A stretch of DNA of 5,275 bases from Bacteroidota bacterium (GCA_017860555.1 JAGDMJ010000266.1:1-5275), one strand, 5' to 3'; counted from the first letter of the stretch, positions 1 through 5,275 are shown. Program-made: numbers and translations. Notes: generated by a model not told the origin, from the sequence alone.

Positions 1-2
1 CC

Positions 3-437
3 GTGCGCCGCCAGATGGGAGCGGGGGAGCGAAGACTCTCACGTCTCTTGCGCTTCCTGGAGGACCTCGTCAAAGTGCCGATCTTTCGCTGTCAGCATTG
101 TGGCGAGTGCATCCTGTCATCGACGGCATTCATCTGTTCACAGAATTGTCCCAAGCGGCTGCGCAACGGACCCTGCGGCGGGACGGGCGAGGATGGATCA
201 TGTGAGGTCTTTCCCGACCGGAAGTGCGTCTGGTACAGGATCTACCTCCGGTCAAAACGGCTGCACCGCCTCAGCCTGCTCTACAGGACGAACGGCACGC
301 ACGATTGGCGTCTCGAAGGCACATCTTCCTGGTTGAACGTGGTCCGGAGGCGCACGAGAGGCCCCAGCCTCCGTGTTCGCAATGACACTCAACGGATAAA
401 GGATATTCTTGCGGATGTCTCTGCGGGAAAAGATTGA
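3..437 (+). CDS. metV: MetV-type methylenetetrahydrofolate reductase partner (MTHFR_C domain), possibly 5'-partial
   Basis: This is a small cysteine-rich protein of the family annotated as the methylenetetrahydrofolate reductase C-terminal domain (MTHFR_C, called MetV in acetogens). In those systems it pairs with MetF and is thought to carry a metal centre that helps deliver electrons to the MetF flavin. Counting from the GTG at 3, the protein shows a CxxCxxC cluster at residues 30-36, Cys45, Cys49 in a CPK context, the family signature RNGPCGG at 54-60 (Cys58), Cys67 in CEV, and Cys75 in CVW. The motif DWRLEGTSSWLN at 101-112 is also typical of the family. The start is uncertain: GTG at 3 and ATG at 15 are both in frame, no ribosome binding site is visible, and the frame is open to the left edge, so the N-terminus may lie outside the window. 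The 3' end overlaps metF by 23 nt, which suggests translational coupling. The family call is firm; the metal type and electron donor are not visible. Confidence 0.85.
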   Translation: MRRQMGAGERRLSRLLRFLEDLVKVPIFRCQHCGECILSSTAFICSQNCPKRLRNGPCGGTGEDGSCEVFPDRKCVWYRIYLRSKRLHRLSLLYRTNGTHDWRLEGTSSWLNVVRRRTRGPSLRVRNDTQRIKDILADVSAGKD

Positions 438-1311
438 ATCGGATCGCTTCCTCGTGTGCGCTGAGATCGGCCCGCCGCAAAGCTGCGATGGTGACGTCAT
501 CCGGGAGAGAGCGGGCGTTTTGAGGGGGATCGTCGACGCGGTGAACATCACCGACAATCAGACGGCGGTTGCCCGGCTCTCGAGCATCGCTGCAGCCAAG
601 ATCCTCCTGGATGAGGGGATGGAACCGATCATGCAGATGACATGCCGGGATCGCAACAGGCTGGCGATCCAGAGCGATCTCCTGGGCGCCGCTGCCCTGG
701 GCATACGGAATGTGCTGTGTCTGACCGGCGACCATCAGTCGATCGGAGACCAGCCCGAAGCCCGGGGGGTATTCGATCTGGATTCCGTCCAACTGATCTC
801 AACTGTCGCGACCATGAACGGAGGGCATCTCCTTTCGGGTACCGAAATCGCCAGTCCGCCCGAGTTCCTGATCGGTGCAGCGGCGAACCCGTTCGCGGAG
901 CCGTTCGAAATGCGGTTGATCCGCCTTTACAAGAAAATCGCGGCGGGGGCGCGCTTCATTCAGACCCAGCCGGTTTTTGACCTCGAACGTTTTGCCCGCT
1001 GGATGGAGCAGGTAGTCAACATGGGCCTGCATAAGAAAGCCGCCATTCTCCCCGGGGTGATGCCGGTGCGATCGGTAAAGACATTGCTCTGGATGAAAAA
1101 GAACGTTCCCGGTGTGAGGATTGATGCGGGATTGATCAGCAGGATGAGCAACGCCCGCGATGCGCAGGAGGAAGGGATCGCGCTTGCGGTGGAGATGGTT
1201 CAGAAACTCAGGAATATCGTGGGGGTCCGAGGGGTTCACATCATGCCGTCCCTCTGGGAGAGCGTCACACCAATCATCATTAAGCAATCAGGCCTACTGG
1301 TATCAGATTAA
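415..1311 (+). CDS. metF: 5,10-methylenetetrahydrofolate reductase (MetF family)
   Basis: This is a flavin-dependent TIM-barrel enzyme that reduces 5,10-methylene-THF to 5-methyl-THF in the cytoplasm. From ATG 415 it is 298 aa, the usual length for a stand-alone catalytic domain. Visible family marks are AEIGPP at 16-21 (Glu17 sits where E. coli MetF has its catalytic Glu28), NITDNQ at 44-49, LTGD at 103-106 (Asp106 matches the LRGD Asp that contacts the flavin), AANPF at 156-160, QTQPVFD at 183-189 (a folate-side Gln) and RGVHIMP near the C-terminus. No C-terminal regulatory domain is present. ATG 415 is preferred, with AAAGGA at 398-403 and an 11-nt spacer. An in-frame TTG at 409 has a 5-nt spacer from the same site and would add two residues. 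The gene overlaps metV and sits 11 nt before a corrinoid-protein gene, so one transcript probably covers all three. It resembles MetF enzymes that work with MetV more than the NADH-using E. coli type; this is inferred from the neighbour. Confidence 0.93.
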   Translation: MSLREKIESDRFLVCAEIGPPQSCDGDVIRERAGVLRGIVDAVNITDNQTAVARLSSIAAAKILLDEGMEPIMQMTCRDRNRLAIQSDLLGAAALGIRNVLCLTGDHQSIGDQPEARGVFDLDSVQLISTVATMNGGHLLSGTEIASPPEFLIGAAANPFAEPFEMRLIRLYKKIAAGARFIQTQPVFDLERFARWMEQVVNMGLHKKAAILPGVMPVRSVKTLLWMKKNVPGVRIDAGLISRMSNARDAQEEGIALAVEMVQKLRNIVGVRGVHIMPSLWESVTPIIIKQSGLLVSD

Positions 1312-1315
1312 GGAG
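1310..1315 (+). promoter_or_regulatory. Ribosome binding site of the corrinoid-protein gene
   Basis: A full Shine-Dalgarno core, AAGGAG, overlaps the last two bases of the metF stop codon and lies 7 nt before ATG 1323. It fixes the start of the corrinoid protein and indicates re-initiation within the same transcript. Confidence 0.8.
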
Positions 1316-1322
1316 AGACACC

Positions 1323-2006
1323 ATGCAAGAGTATGTTGATCGGATAGCCATGTGCATCGCGCGCGGAAAAGTCTACAGGGCGGCGCCGTATCCACCTGAC
1401 ATGAAAGGGGAGGATGGAGCGGACGAGATCGCCGCCGAAGCGCTGAGAACCGGCCTTCGGCCGAGTGCCCTTCTGGAGGGATGCATGCTGGGCATGGACA
1501 AAGTGGGAAAGGAGTTCAGCGAGAACAGGGCGGCCGTGACGAATCTGGTGGTCTCCGCCGCAGCGATGAATGCCGTGCTGAAACACCTGAAGCCCTTTCT
1601 GCAGTCCGGCGAGGTGAAGCGCAAGGGCACATTTGTCATCGGAAGCGTTGCCGGCGATCTCCATGACATCGGCAAGAACCTCGTGTCCATGGTGATCACG
1701 GGAGGAGGGTACGAGGTGATCGATCTCGGAGTCGACGTGCCCACAAGTAAATTCCTGGGCGCGATTGCCGCACACCCGGGCTGCGTCGTTGGGCTTTCCG
1801 CGTTGCTCACGGTCACCATGCCCACCATGGAAAAGAGCGTGCGTGCCATCAGGGAAGCCTACCCGGAGGTGGCAATTCTGGTCGGAGGCGCACCCATCAC
1901 GAAGGAGTTCTGCACGCGCATCGGAGCCGATTTCACCTCACCCAATCCGCACGAGGCGGTGGAGTACCTCAATAGTCACCTCTGCGTGAACGTGGACAAG
2001 AATTGA
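1323..2006 (+). CDS. Corrinoid (cobalamin-binding) methyl-carrier protein
   Basis: This is a 227-aa cytoplasmic corrinoid protein of the MtbC/MttC/MtaC type, the same fold as the B12 module of methionine synthase. It carries a methyl group on cobalt between a substrate methyltransferase and an acceptor such as THF. Residues 1 to about 95 form the helical cap domain (B12-binding_2; GMDKVGKEF at 57-65, then SAAAMNAVLKHLKPFL). Residues 102-222 form the Rossmann-like B12 domain. The motif GDLHDIGKN at 111-119 supplies His114, the lower axial cobalt ligand, in a DxHxxG signature. SALLT at 159-163 and VGGAPIT at 187-193 hold the nucleotide tail of the cofactor. The cap carries a proline-rich stretch around residues 21-28 (APYPPDMK) and has AVTNLV where relatives usually have a FLPELV-like segment. 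It follows metV-metF and is the last gene before a terminator. Its methyltransferase partner is not in view, so the methyl donor or acceptor cannot be named. Confidence 0.92.
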   Translation: MQEYVDRIAMCIARGKVYRAAPYPPDMKGEDGADEIAAEALRTGLRPSALLEGCMLGMDKVGKEFSENRAAVTNLVVSAAAMNAVLKHLKPFLQSGEVKRKGTFVIGSVAGDLHDIGKNLVSMVITGGGYEVIDLGVDVPTSKFLGAIAAHPGCVVGLSALLTVTMPTMEKSVRAIREAYPEVAILVGGAPITKEFCTRIGADFTSPNPHEAVEYLNSHLCVNVDKN

Positions 2007-2011
2007 AGTTC

Positions 2012-2040
2012 GGCCGCGGAAACCAGGCCCTTTTTTTCTT
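2012..2040 (+). terminator. Intrinsic terminator closing the metV-metF-corrinoid operon
   Basis: GGCC at 2012-2015 pairs with GGCC at 2026-2029. Inside, GG (2018-2019) pairs with CC (2023-2024) around an AAA loop. The hairpin is followed by C and seven T residues (2031-2037), then CTT. It begins 5 nt after the TGA of the corrinoid gene. The stem is short but all G-C, and the T-run is strong. Confidence 0.65.
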
Positions 2041-2051
2041 ATAGGTGTGTG

Positions 2052-2059
2052 TATCTTTG
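2052..2059 (+). promoter_or_regulatory. Possible Bacteroidota-type -7 promoter element for the ypdA-like gene
   Basis: TATCTTTG matches the TAnnTTTG -7 consensus used by the primary sigma factor of Bacteroidota. It lies just after the terminator and 96 nt before the next start codon. No clear TTG-type -33 element is seen at the expected distance upstream, and an eight-base match with two free positions can arise by chance. No convincing E. coli-type sigma70 pair was found in this gap. The call is weak and depends on the organism being a Bacteroidota relative. Confidence 0.25.
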
Positions 2060-2143
2060 TTGAGTATCTGTGTTACTCTGTAGCTGAGTCAACCCGGCCG
2101 GGAATTCGGTTGTTCGATTTGCTGTTGAAATAAGTAGACAATC

Positions 2144-2149
2144 GGAAAG
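2144..2149 (+). promoter_or_regulatory. Ribosome binding site of the ypdA-like gene
   Basis: GGAAAG lies 6 nt before ATG 2156. It supports that start, which also begins directly with the expected beta strand of an FAD-binding Rossmann fold (MYDVIIIG). Confidence 0.6.
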
Positions 2150-2155
2150 AACGGC

Positions 2156-3121
2156 ATGTACGACGTCATCATTATTGGTTCCGGCCCTTCGGGGCTGGCC
2201 TGTGCGATCGAGGCAACAAAGGCTGGCCTCACGACCATCGTTCTCGAAAAGGGAAGCCTGACGGATGCGATACGGCGCTTTCCGGTGAACCTGGTCTGGT
2301 TTTCGACTCCGGAAATGCTGGAGATCGGCGGGATACCGTTCGTCGTATCGACTGTGCGCCCGACGCGAGTCGACACGTTGAACTATTATGCGAAGGTGGC
2401 GCGCCATTTCAAGTTGAACATCCGCTACTACGATGCCGTGGCATCGGTATCGAAGATGGATGACCACTTCAAGATCAACACGAAGGGGGGACGGACGTAC
2501 GCCGGAATGAATGTCGTTGTCGCTACCGGGTACTTCGATCGCCCCAACCGGATCAATGTCCCTGGCGAGAATCTCCCCAAGGTCCTGCATTACTATACAG
2601 AAGCCTTTCCGTATTTCGATCTCAATGTGGCAGTTATCGGCGGCAGCAACTCGGCGGTAGAGGCCGCGCTGGATCTGTTCCGCCATGGGGCGCACGTGAC
2701 CCTCATCCACCGCCGGGAAAAGGTCGGCGATCGGGTGAAGTACTGGGTTGTGCCCGACATTCAGAACAGGATCAAAGCCGGTGAGATCACGGCGCTGTTC
2801 AATTCCACCGTGTGTGAAGTACGGACCGACACTCTCCTGGTCAAGACCCCCGGGGGAGTCCGCGAAGTCCCGAACGATTTCACGTTCATCCTGACCGGGT
2901 TCCTGCCGGACACGGAACGTCTCAAGAATCTTGGAGTTCGAGTGGATCCCGAGACGCTCGTGCCGGCTCATGATCCGAAGACACTCGAATCAAACGTCCC
3001 GGGACTGTACCTTGCCGGATCCACGGTTGCTGGGAAGGACAACAACCAGCTCTTCGTAGAGAACGGGCGGGCGCACGGAGCACTGATCGTCAAGTCGATC
3101 CTCGCACACAGAGAAGTGTGA
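2156..3121 (+). CDS. ypdA: YpdA-family FAD-dependent NAD(P)H oxidoreductase (putative bacillithiol disulfide reductase-like)
   Basis: This 321-aa cytoplasmic flavoprotein is of the thioredoxin-reductase-like YpdA/Bdr family. In Firmicutes that family uses NADPH to reduce oxidised bacillithiol. The FAD dinucleotide motif GSGPSG is at residues 8-13, followed by EKGSL at 31-35 and the family stretch WFSTPEMLEIGGIPF at 48-62. ATGYFDRPN at 123-131 and VPGENLPKVLHYY at 135-147 are close to the Staphylococcus and Bacillus proteins as I recall them. The NAD(P)H motif VIGGSNSAVEAAL is at 160-172, LTGF at 246-249, and the C-terminal FAD motif GLYLAGS at 283-289. The protein lacks the CxxC pair of thioredoxin reductase, as the family does. 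Its length matches the usual 320-330 aa. The notable oddity is Ser12 where characterised YpdA enzymes have Cys14; Cys16 lies four residues further on. The gene stands alone between a terminator and the atpD promoter. The family is clear, but bacillithiol as substrate is not shown. Confidence 0.87.
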   Translation: MYDVIIIGSGPSGLACAIEATKAGLTTIVLEKGSLTDAIRRFPVNLVWFSTPEMLEIGGIPFVVSTVRPTRVDTLNYYAKVARHFKLNIRYYDAVASVSKMDDHFKINTKGGRTYAGMNVVVATGYFDRPNRINVPGENLPKVLHYYTEAFPYFDLNVAVIGGSNSAVEAALDLFRHGAHVTLIHRREKVGDRVKYWVVPDIQNRIKAGEITALFNSTVCEVRTDTLLVKTPGGVREVPNDFTFILTGFLPDTERLKNLGVRVDPETLVPAHDPKTLESNVPGLYLAGSTVAGKDNNQLFVENGRAHGALIVKSILAHREV

Positions 3122-3207
3122 CACCCCAGCTTTCCTCTCACCGGAATTCCTTCACTCGGTAACTTCGTGCCTTTTGTACAATTTGTGGCAATCCGCTAAA
3201 GGCTTCC

Positions 3208-3236
3208 TTGATTTTTCCGATGTTTATGCGTACATT
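3208..3236 (+). promoter_or_regulatory. Sigma70-like promoter of atpDC
   Basis: A -35 candidate TTGATT (3208-3213) and a -10 candidate TACATT (3231-3236) are separated by exactly 17 nt. Each matches four of six consensus bases. Transcription would start near 3242-3245, about 15-18 nt ahead of the atpD ATG at 3260, giving a short leader with only the ribosome binding site. This position rules out the upstream in-frame ATG at 3239 as the start if the promoter is real. The rest of the 3122-3259 gap holds no clear terminator. Confidence 0.5.
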
Positions 3237-3249
3237 CAATGCCAAACTT

Positions 3250-3254
3250 GAGGG
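3250..3254 (+). promoter_or_regulatory. Ribosome binding site deciding the atpD start
   Basis: GAGGG lies 5 nt before ATG 3260. No comparable site precedes the in-frame ATG at 3239. Starting at 3260 gives MNEGTIVQIIGPV, the usual N-terminus of bacterial F1 beta subunits. Confidence 0.7.
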
Positions 3255-3259
3255 CGCCC

Positions 3260-4669
3260 ATGAACGAAGGCACTATTGTCCAGATCATCGGTCCGGTCAT
3301 TGACATTGACTTCTCGGGTGGATCACTCCCCCCCATTCTCTCTGCAGTTAAAGTCCCCTTTAAGGACGCGCAGGGTACGACCGAGGATCTGATCGTCGAA
3401 GTGCAGCAGCACCTCGGTGACAATCGAGTCCGCACCGTGGCCATGGACTCGACGGATGGGCTTTCCCGTGGAATGAAGGCCTTCAGCACAGGGGCGCCGA
3501 TCACGGTTCCCGTGGGTCCCGCGACACTGGGGCGGCTCATCAATGTGGTGGGGAAGGGAATTGACGGGCTGGGTGAGATCAAGTCCGAACTGCGGTATCC
3601 CATTCATCGATCCGCTCCGGCGTTTGAGACTCTTTCGACGAAGAAGGAACTCTTCGAGACCGGCATCAAGGTCATCGACCTTCTGGAGCCCTACTCCAAA
3701 GGTGGGAAGACGGGGCTGTTTGGCGGTGCGGGAGTGGGGAAGACTGTGATCATCATGGAGTTGATCCATAACATCGCGAAGCAGCATGGCGGTATTTCAG
3801 TTTTTGGAGGCGTCGGGGAAAGAACCCGTGAGGGGAACGATCTCTGGCTTGACATGAAAGAATCGGGCGTTCTCAGCAAAACGGCCCTCGTGTTCGGCCA
3901 GATGAATGAGCCTCCGGGAGCCCGCCAGCGGGTGGGACTAACGGCGTTGACGATGGCAGAGTACTTTCGCGACGAGGAAGGAAAAGACGTGCTGCTCTTC
4001 ATCGACAATATCTTCCGGTTCGTGCAGGCGGGGTCCGAGGTCTCGGCGCTGTTGGGACGCATGCCTTCGGCCGTCGGATATCAGCCCACGCTCGGAAGCG
4101 AAATGGGGGAACTGCAGGAGCGGATCACCTCCACGAAGAAAGGATCGATCACGTCTGTTCAGGCCATCTACGTCCCCGCCGATGACCTTACCGACCCGGC
4201 GCCCGCGACGACGTTCGCGCACCTCGATGCGACGACCGTCTTGAGCCGACAGATCGCGGAGCTGGGCATCTATCCCGCCGTGGATCCTCTCGACTCCACG
4301 TCGCGGATCCTTGAGCCAGGCGTCGTAGGGGAGGAGCATTACAGCATTGCCAGGAAAGTGAAGGAGATTCTCCAGGCATACAAGGACTTGCAGGACATCA
4401 TCAGCATCATGGGGATGGATGAACTCTCGGACGAGGACAAGCAGACCGTTGCGCGGGCGCGCAGGATCCAGAAGTTTCTCTCGCAGCCATTCCACGTCGC
4501 AGAGCAGTTCATCGGAACGCCCGGTCGGTACGTGAAGCTGGAGGACACGATCAGGAGCTTCAAGGCAATCATCAACGGGGAGTACGACCATTTGCCGGAG
4601 AACGCCTTCCACATGGTGGGGACGATCGAGGAAGCGGTAGAGAAGGCAAAGATGCTTCAGGTAGCCTAA
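3260..4669 (+). CDS. atpD: F-type ATP synthase subunit beta
   Basis: This is the catalytic beta subunit of the F1 head, which makes or hydrolyses ATP at the alpha-beta interfaces on the cytoplasmic side of the membrane. The 469-aa protein has the normal length. Residues 1 to about 80 form the N-terminal barrel. The Walker A loop GGAGVGKT is at 155-162, with Lys161 and Thr162. GERTREGND at 186-194 contains the catalytic Glu187 and Arg188. The Walker B strand VLLFIDN at 244-250 has Asp249. The ATP synthase alpha/beta signature PAVDPLDSTS is at 339-348. The C-terminal helical domain has DELSDED at 387-393, the counterpart of the DELSEED lever that contacts gamma. All catalytic residues checked are present. 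It opens the transcription unit and is followed 15 nt later by atpC. The other F1Fo genes are absent, so this is a split arrangement. Whether H+ or Na+ is coupled cannot be read from beta. Confidence 0.98.
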   Translation: MNEGTIVQIIGPVIDIDFSGGSLPPILSAVKVPFKDAQGTTEDLIVEVQQHLGDNRVRTVAMDSTDGLSRGMKAFSTGAPITVPVGPATLGRLINVVGKGIDGLGEIKSELRYPIHRSAPAFETLSTKKELFETGIKVIDLLEPYSKGGKTGLFGGAGVGKTVIIMELIHNIAKQHGGISVFGGVGERTREGNDLWLDMKESGVLSKTALVFGQMNEPPGARQRVGLTALTMAEYFRDEEGKDVLLFIDNIFRFVQAGSEVSALLGRMPSAVGYQPTLGSEMGELQERITSTKKGSITSVQAIYVPADDLTDPAPATTFAHLDATTVLSRQIAELGIYPAVDPLDSTSRILEPGVVGEEHYSIARKVKEILQAYKDLQDIISIMGMDELSDEDKQTVARARRIQKFLSQPFHVAEQFIGTPGRYVKLEDTIRSFKAIINGEYDHLPENAFHMVGTIEEAVEKAKMLQVA

Positions 4670-4684
4670 GGCCGAGGTCCCGCC

Positions 4685-5098
4685 ATGTACGAGAAGGCTT
4701 TCTCGCTGGATATCATCGCGCCAGAGAAGGTTGTCTTCAGGGGTGAAGCAACAAGTCTCACGGCGCCCGGCGTCGAGGGAATGTTTCAGGTTCTTTACAA
4801 TCACGCCCCGCTTCTGGCGCAGCTTGGGATCGGGCGAATCACGGTCAAGGCCGTTGATGGGAAGGATTCGGAGTTTGCCGTCAGCGGAGGTTTCGTGGAA
4901 GTACGAAACAATCATGTGGCGGTCCTCGTTGACACTATCGAGGCGGCGCAGGAGATTGATGTGGCCCGCGCCAACGCTGCGAAAGACCGTGCCGTACAGA
5001 GACTTCACAATCGCTCGAAGGATATCGATGTGGAGCGGGCTCAGGCGGCCTTTTACAGAGCGATGAACAGAATACGCGTCGCAGGAAGAGGTGCCTGA
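4685..5098 (+). CDS. atpC: F-type ATP synthase subunit epsilon
   Basis: This is the epsilon subunit of the F1 central stalk. It joins gamma to the c-ring and can restrain ATP hydrolysis through its C-terminal helices. The 137-aa protein is full length. The N-terminal beta-sandwich spans residues 1 to about 88, with LTAPGVEGMFQVLYNHAPLL at 25-44 as the family signature, followed by AVSGGFVEV at 65-73. A two-helix C-terminal domain runs from about 88 to 134 (EIDVARANAAKDRA, then DIDVERAQAAFYRAMNRI), so this is not one of the shortened epsilon forms. The start ATG 4685 has GAGG at 4674-4677 with a 7-nt spacer. It is co-transcribed with atpD, 15 nt downstream. The stop codon lies within the first codons of a following ORF, so the operon appears to continue. 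Confidence 0.95.
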   Translation: MYEKAFSLDIIAPEKVVFRGEATSLTAPGVEGMFQVLYNHAPLLAQLGIGRITVKAVDGKDSEFAVSGGFVEVRNNHVAVLVDTIEAAQEIDVARANAAKDRAVQRLHNRSKDIDVERAQAAFYRAMNRIRVAGRGA

Positions 5099-5275
5099 CA
5101 CTCTGGGCCTTGCCAGCAATGACAAGGCTCTTCGGTTTCTGAATGGCATGTTGCCCGAAGAGATGCACATCAACACACTGCTCCGCAGGATGGAATCGAA
5201 GCTGTTGGACGGCGGCCGCCAGGGGGAGGGAGAGATGGTCGGGAGGATTGCGGTGCGGCTGTCGCATGCGCGGGA
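5091..5275 (+). CDS. Unidentified protein overlapping the atpC stop, 3'-truncated by the window
   Basis: An open frame begins at GTG 5091, overlaps the last 8 nt of atpC and stays open to the right edge (61 codons). It is the only + frame without a stop in this stretch. Its third codon positions are mostly G or C, as in the genes before it. AGGA at 5083-5086 gives a 4-nt spacer to the GTG; an alternative in-frame ATG lies at 5148. The visible product is hydrophilic and mostly helix-forming, with MLPEEMHINTLLRRMESKLL around residues 20-39 and no signal peptide, membrane segment or cysteine. I do not recognise the family. The overlap suggests co-translation with atpC, but a role in ATP synthase is not implied. 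It could also be noncoding if transcription ends soon after atpC. Confidence 0.5.
   Translation, partial: MPDTLGLASNDKALRFLNGMLPEEMHINTLLRRMESKLLDGGRQGEGEMVGRIAVRLSHAR

Noticed and set aside
409..414. TTG at 409 as the metF start
   Set aside because: It would add only two residues. ATG 415 is a stronger codon and gives the usual MSLREKI-type beginning. The ribosome binding site spacing cannot exclude it.
271..792. 173-codon - strand frame opposite metV/metF
   Set aside because: It is a shadow frame; the + strand genes carry conserved motifs throughout the same bases.
2039..2971. 310-codon open frame on the - strand opposite the ypdA-like gene
   Set aside because: It lies opposite a well-matched flavoprotein gene, its end runs into the terminator and leader of the + strand, and it shows no recognisable domain.
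3140..3160. ACCG/CGGT inverted repeat after the ypdA-like gene as a terminator
   Set aside because: The stem is only four base pairs with a 13-nt loop and has no T-run directly after it.
3174..3181. TTGTACAA palindrome upstream of atpD as an operator
   Set aside because: It is only eight bases, AT-rich, not extended on either side, and about 30 nt upstream of the promoter; it is likely to be chance.
3177..3185. TACAATTTG as a second Bacteroidota-type -7 element before atpD
   Set aside because: It has three bases instead of two between TA and TTTG, so it does not fit TAnnTTTG, and the 3208-3236 pair is a better promoter candidate.
3938..5176. 412-codon open frame on the - strand across atpD, atpC and the following ORF
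   Set aside because: It is antisense to two unmistakable conserved genes, its product resembles no known protein and is rich in Arg, His and Asp as expected for a reverse-frame shadow in GC-rich coding DNA, and it spans gene boundaries.
4935..5267. 110-codon - strand frame at the right edge
   Set aside because: It is antisense to the 3' half of atpC and to the open + frame after it, and has a low-complexity Pro/His/Arg-rich composition typical of a shadow.
1..5275. Mobile elements, CRISPR arrays, tRNA or rRNA genes
   Set aside because: I saw no transposase or integrase motifs, no direct-repeat arrays and no cloverleaf or rRNA-like stretches. All long open frames on the + strand are housekeeping-type metabolic genes.

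Overview
The window reads as bacterial chromosomal DNA, moderately GC-rich by eye, with every supportable gene on the + strand in three transcription blocks. The organism cannot be named from this sequence. Two features fit the Bacteroidota/Chlorobiota/Ignavibacteriota side of the tree or related uncultured phyla: an F-ATPase beta-epsilon pair separate from the other ATP synthase genes, and a YpdA-family flavoprotein. The MetV/MetF pair and the dedicated corrinoid protein suggest a strict or facultative anaerobe, or a lineage derived from one, with corrinoid-linked C1 chemistry. This placement is inference.

Block 1 (3-2006) is the 3' part of a C1 operon. It holds a small cysteine-rich MetV-type protein (possibly cut by the left edge), a MetF-type 5,10-methylenetetrahydrofolate reductase overlapping it, and, 11 nt further on, a free-standing corrinoid (B12-binding) protein. 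Together they suggest that CH2-THF is reduced to CH3-THF and that the methyl group passes to or from a protein-bound corrinoid. No methyltransferase or electron-input subunit is visible, so any partner must lie upstream or elsewhere. A hairpin plus T-run at 2012-2040 closes the block.

Block 2 (about 2041-3121) is a single gene for a YpdA-like NAD(P)H-dependent FAD oxidoreductase (putative bacillithiol disulfide reductase family). The Cys known to be important in the Firmicutes enzymes is Ser here, and another Cys lies four residues further on.

Block 3 (3208-5275) starts with a good sigma70-like promoter just ahead of atpD (F1 beta), followed by atpC (F1 epsilon). An unidentified ORF then begins inside the atpC stop region and runs off the right edge. 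There are no RNA genes, mobile elements, CRISPR arrays or long repeats, and no gene-free stretch exceeds 300 nt. The longest gaps are about 149 nt (2007-2155) and 138 nt (3122-3259).
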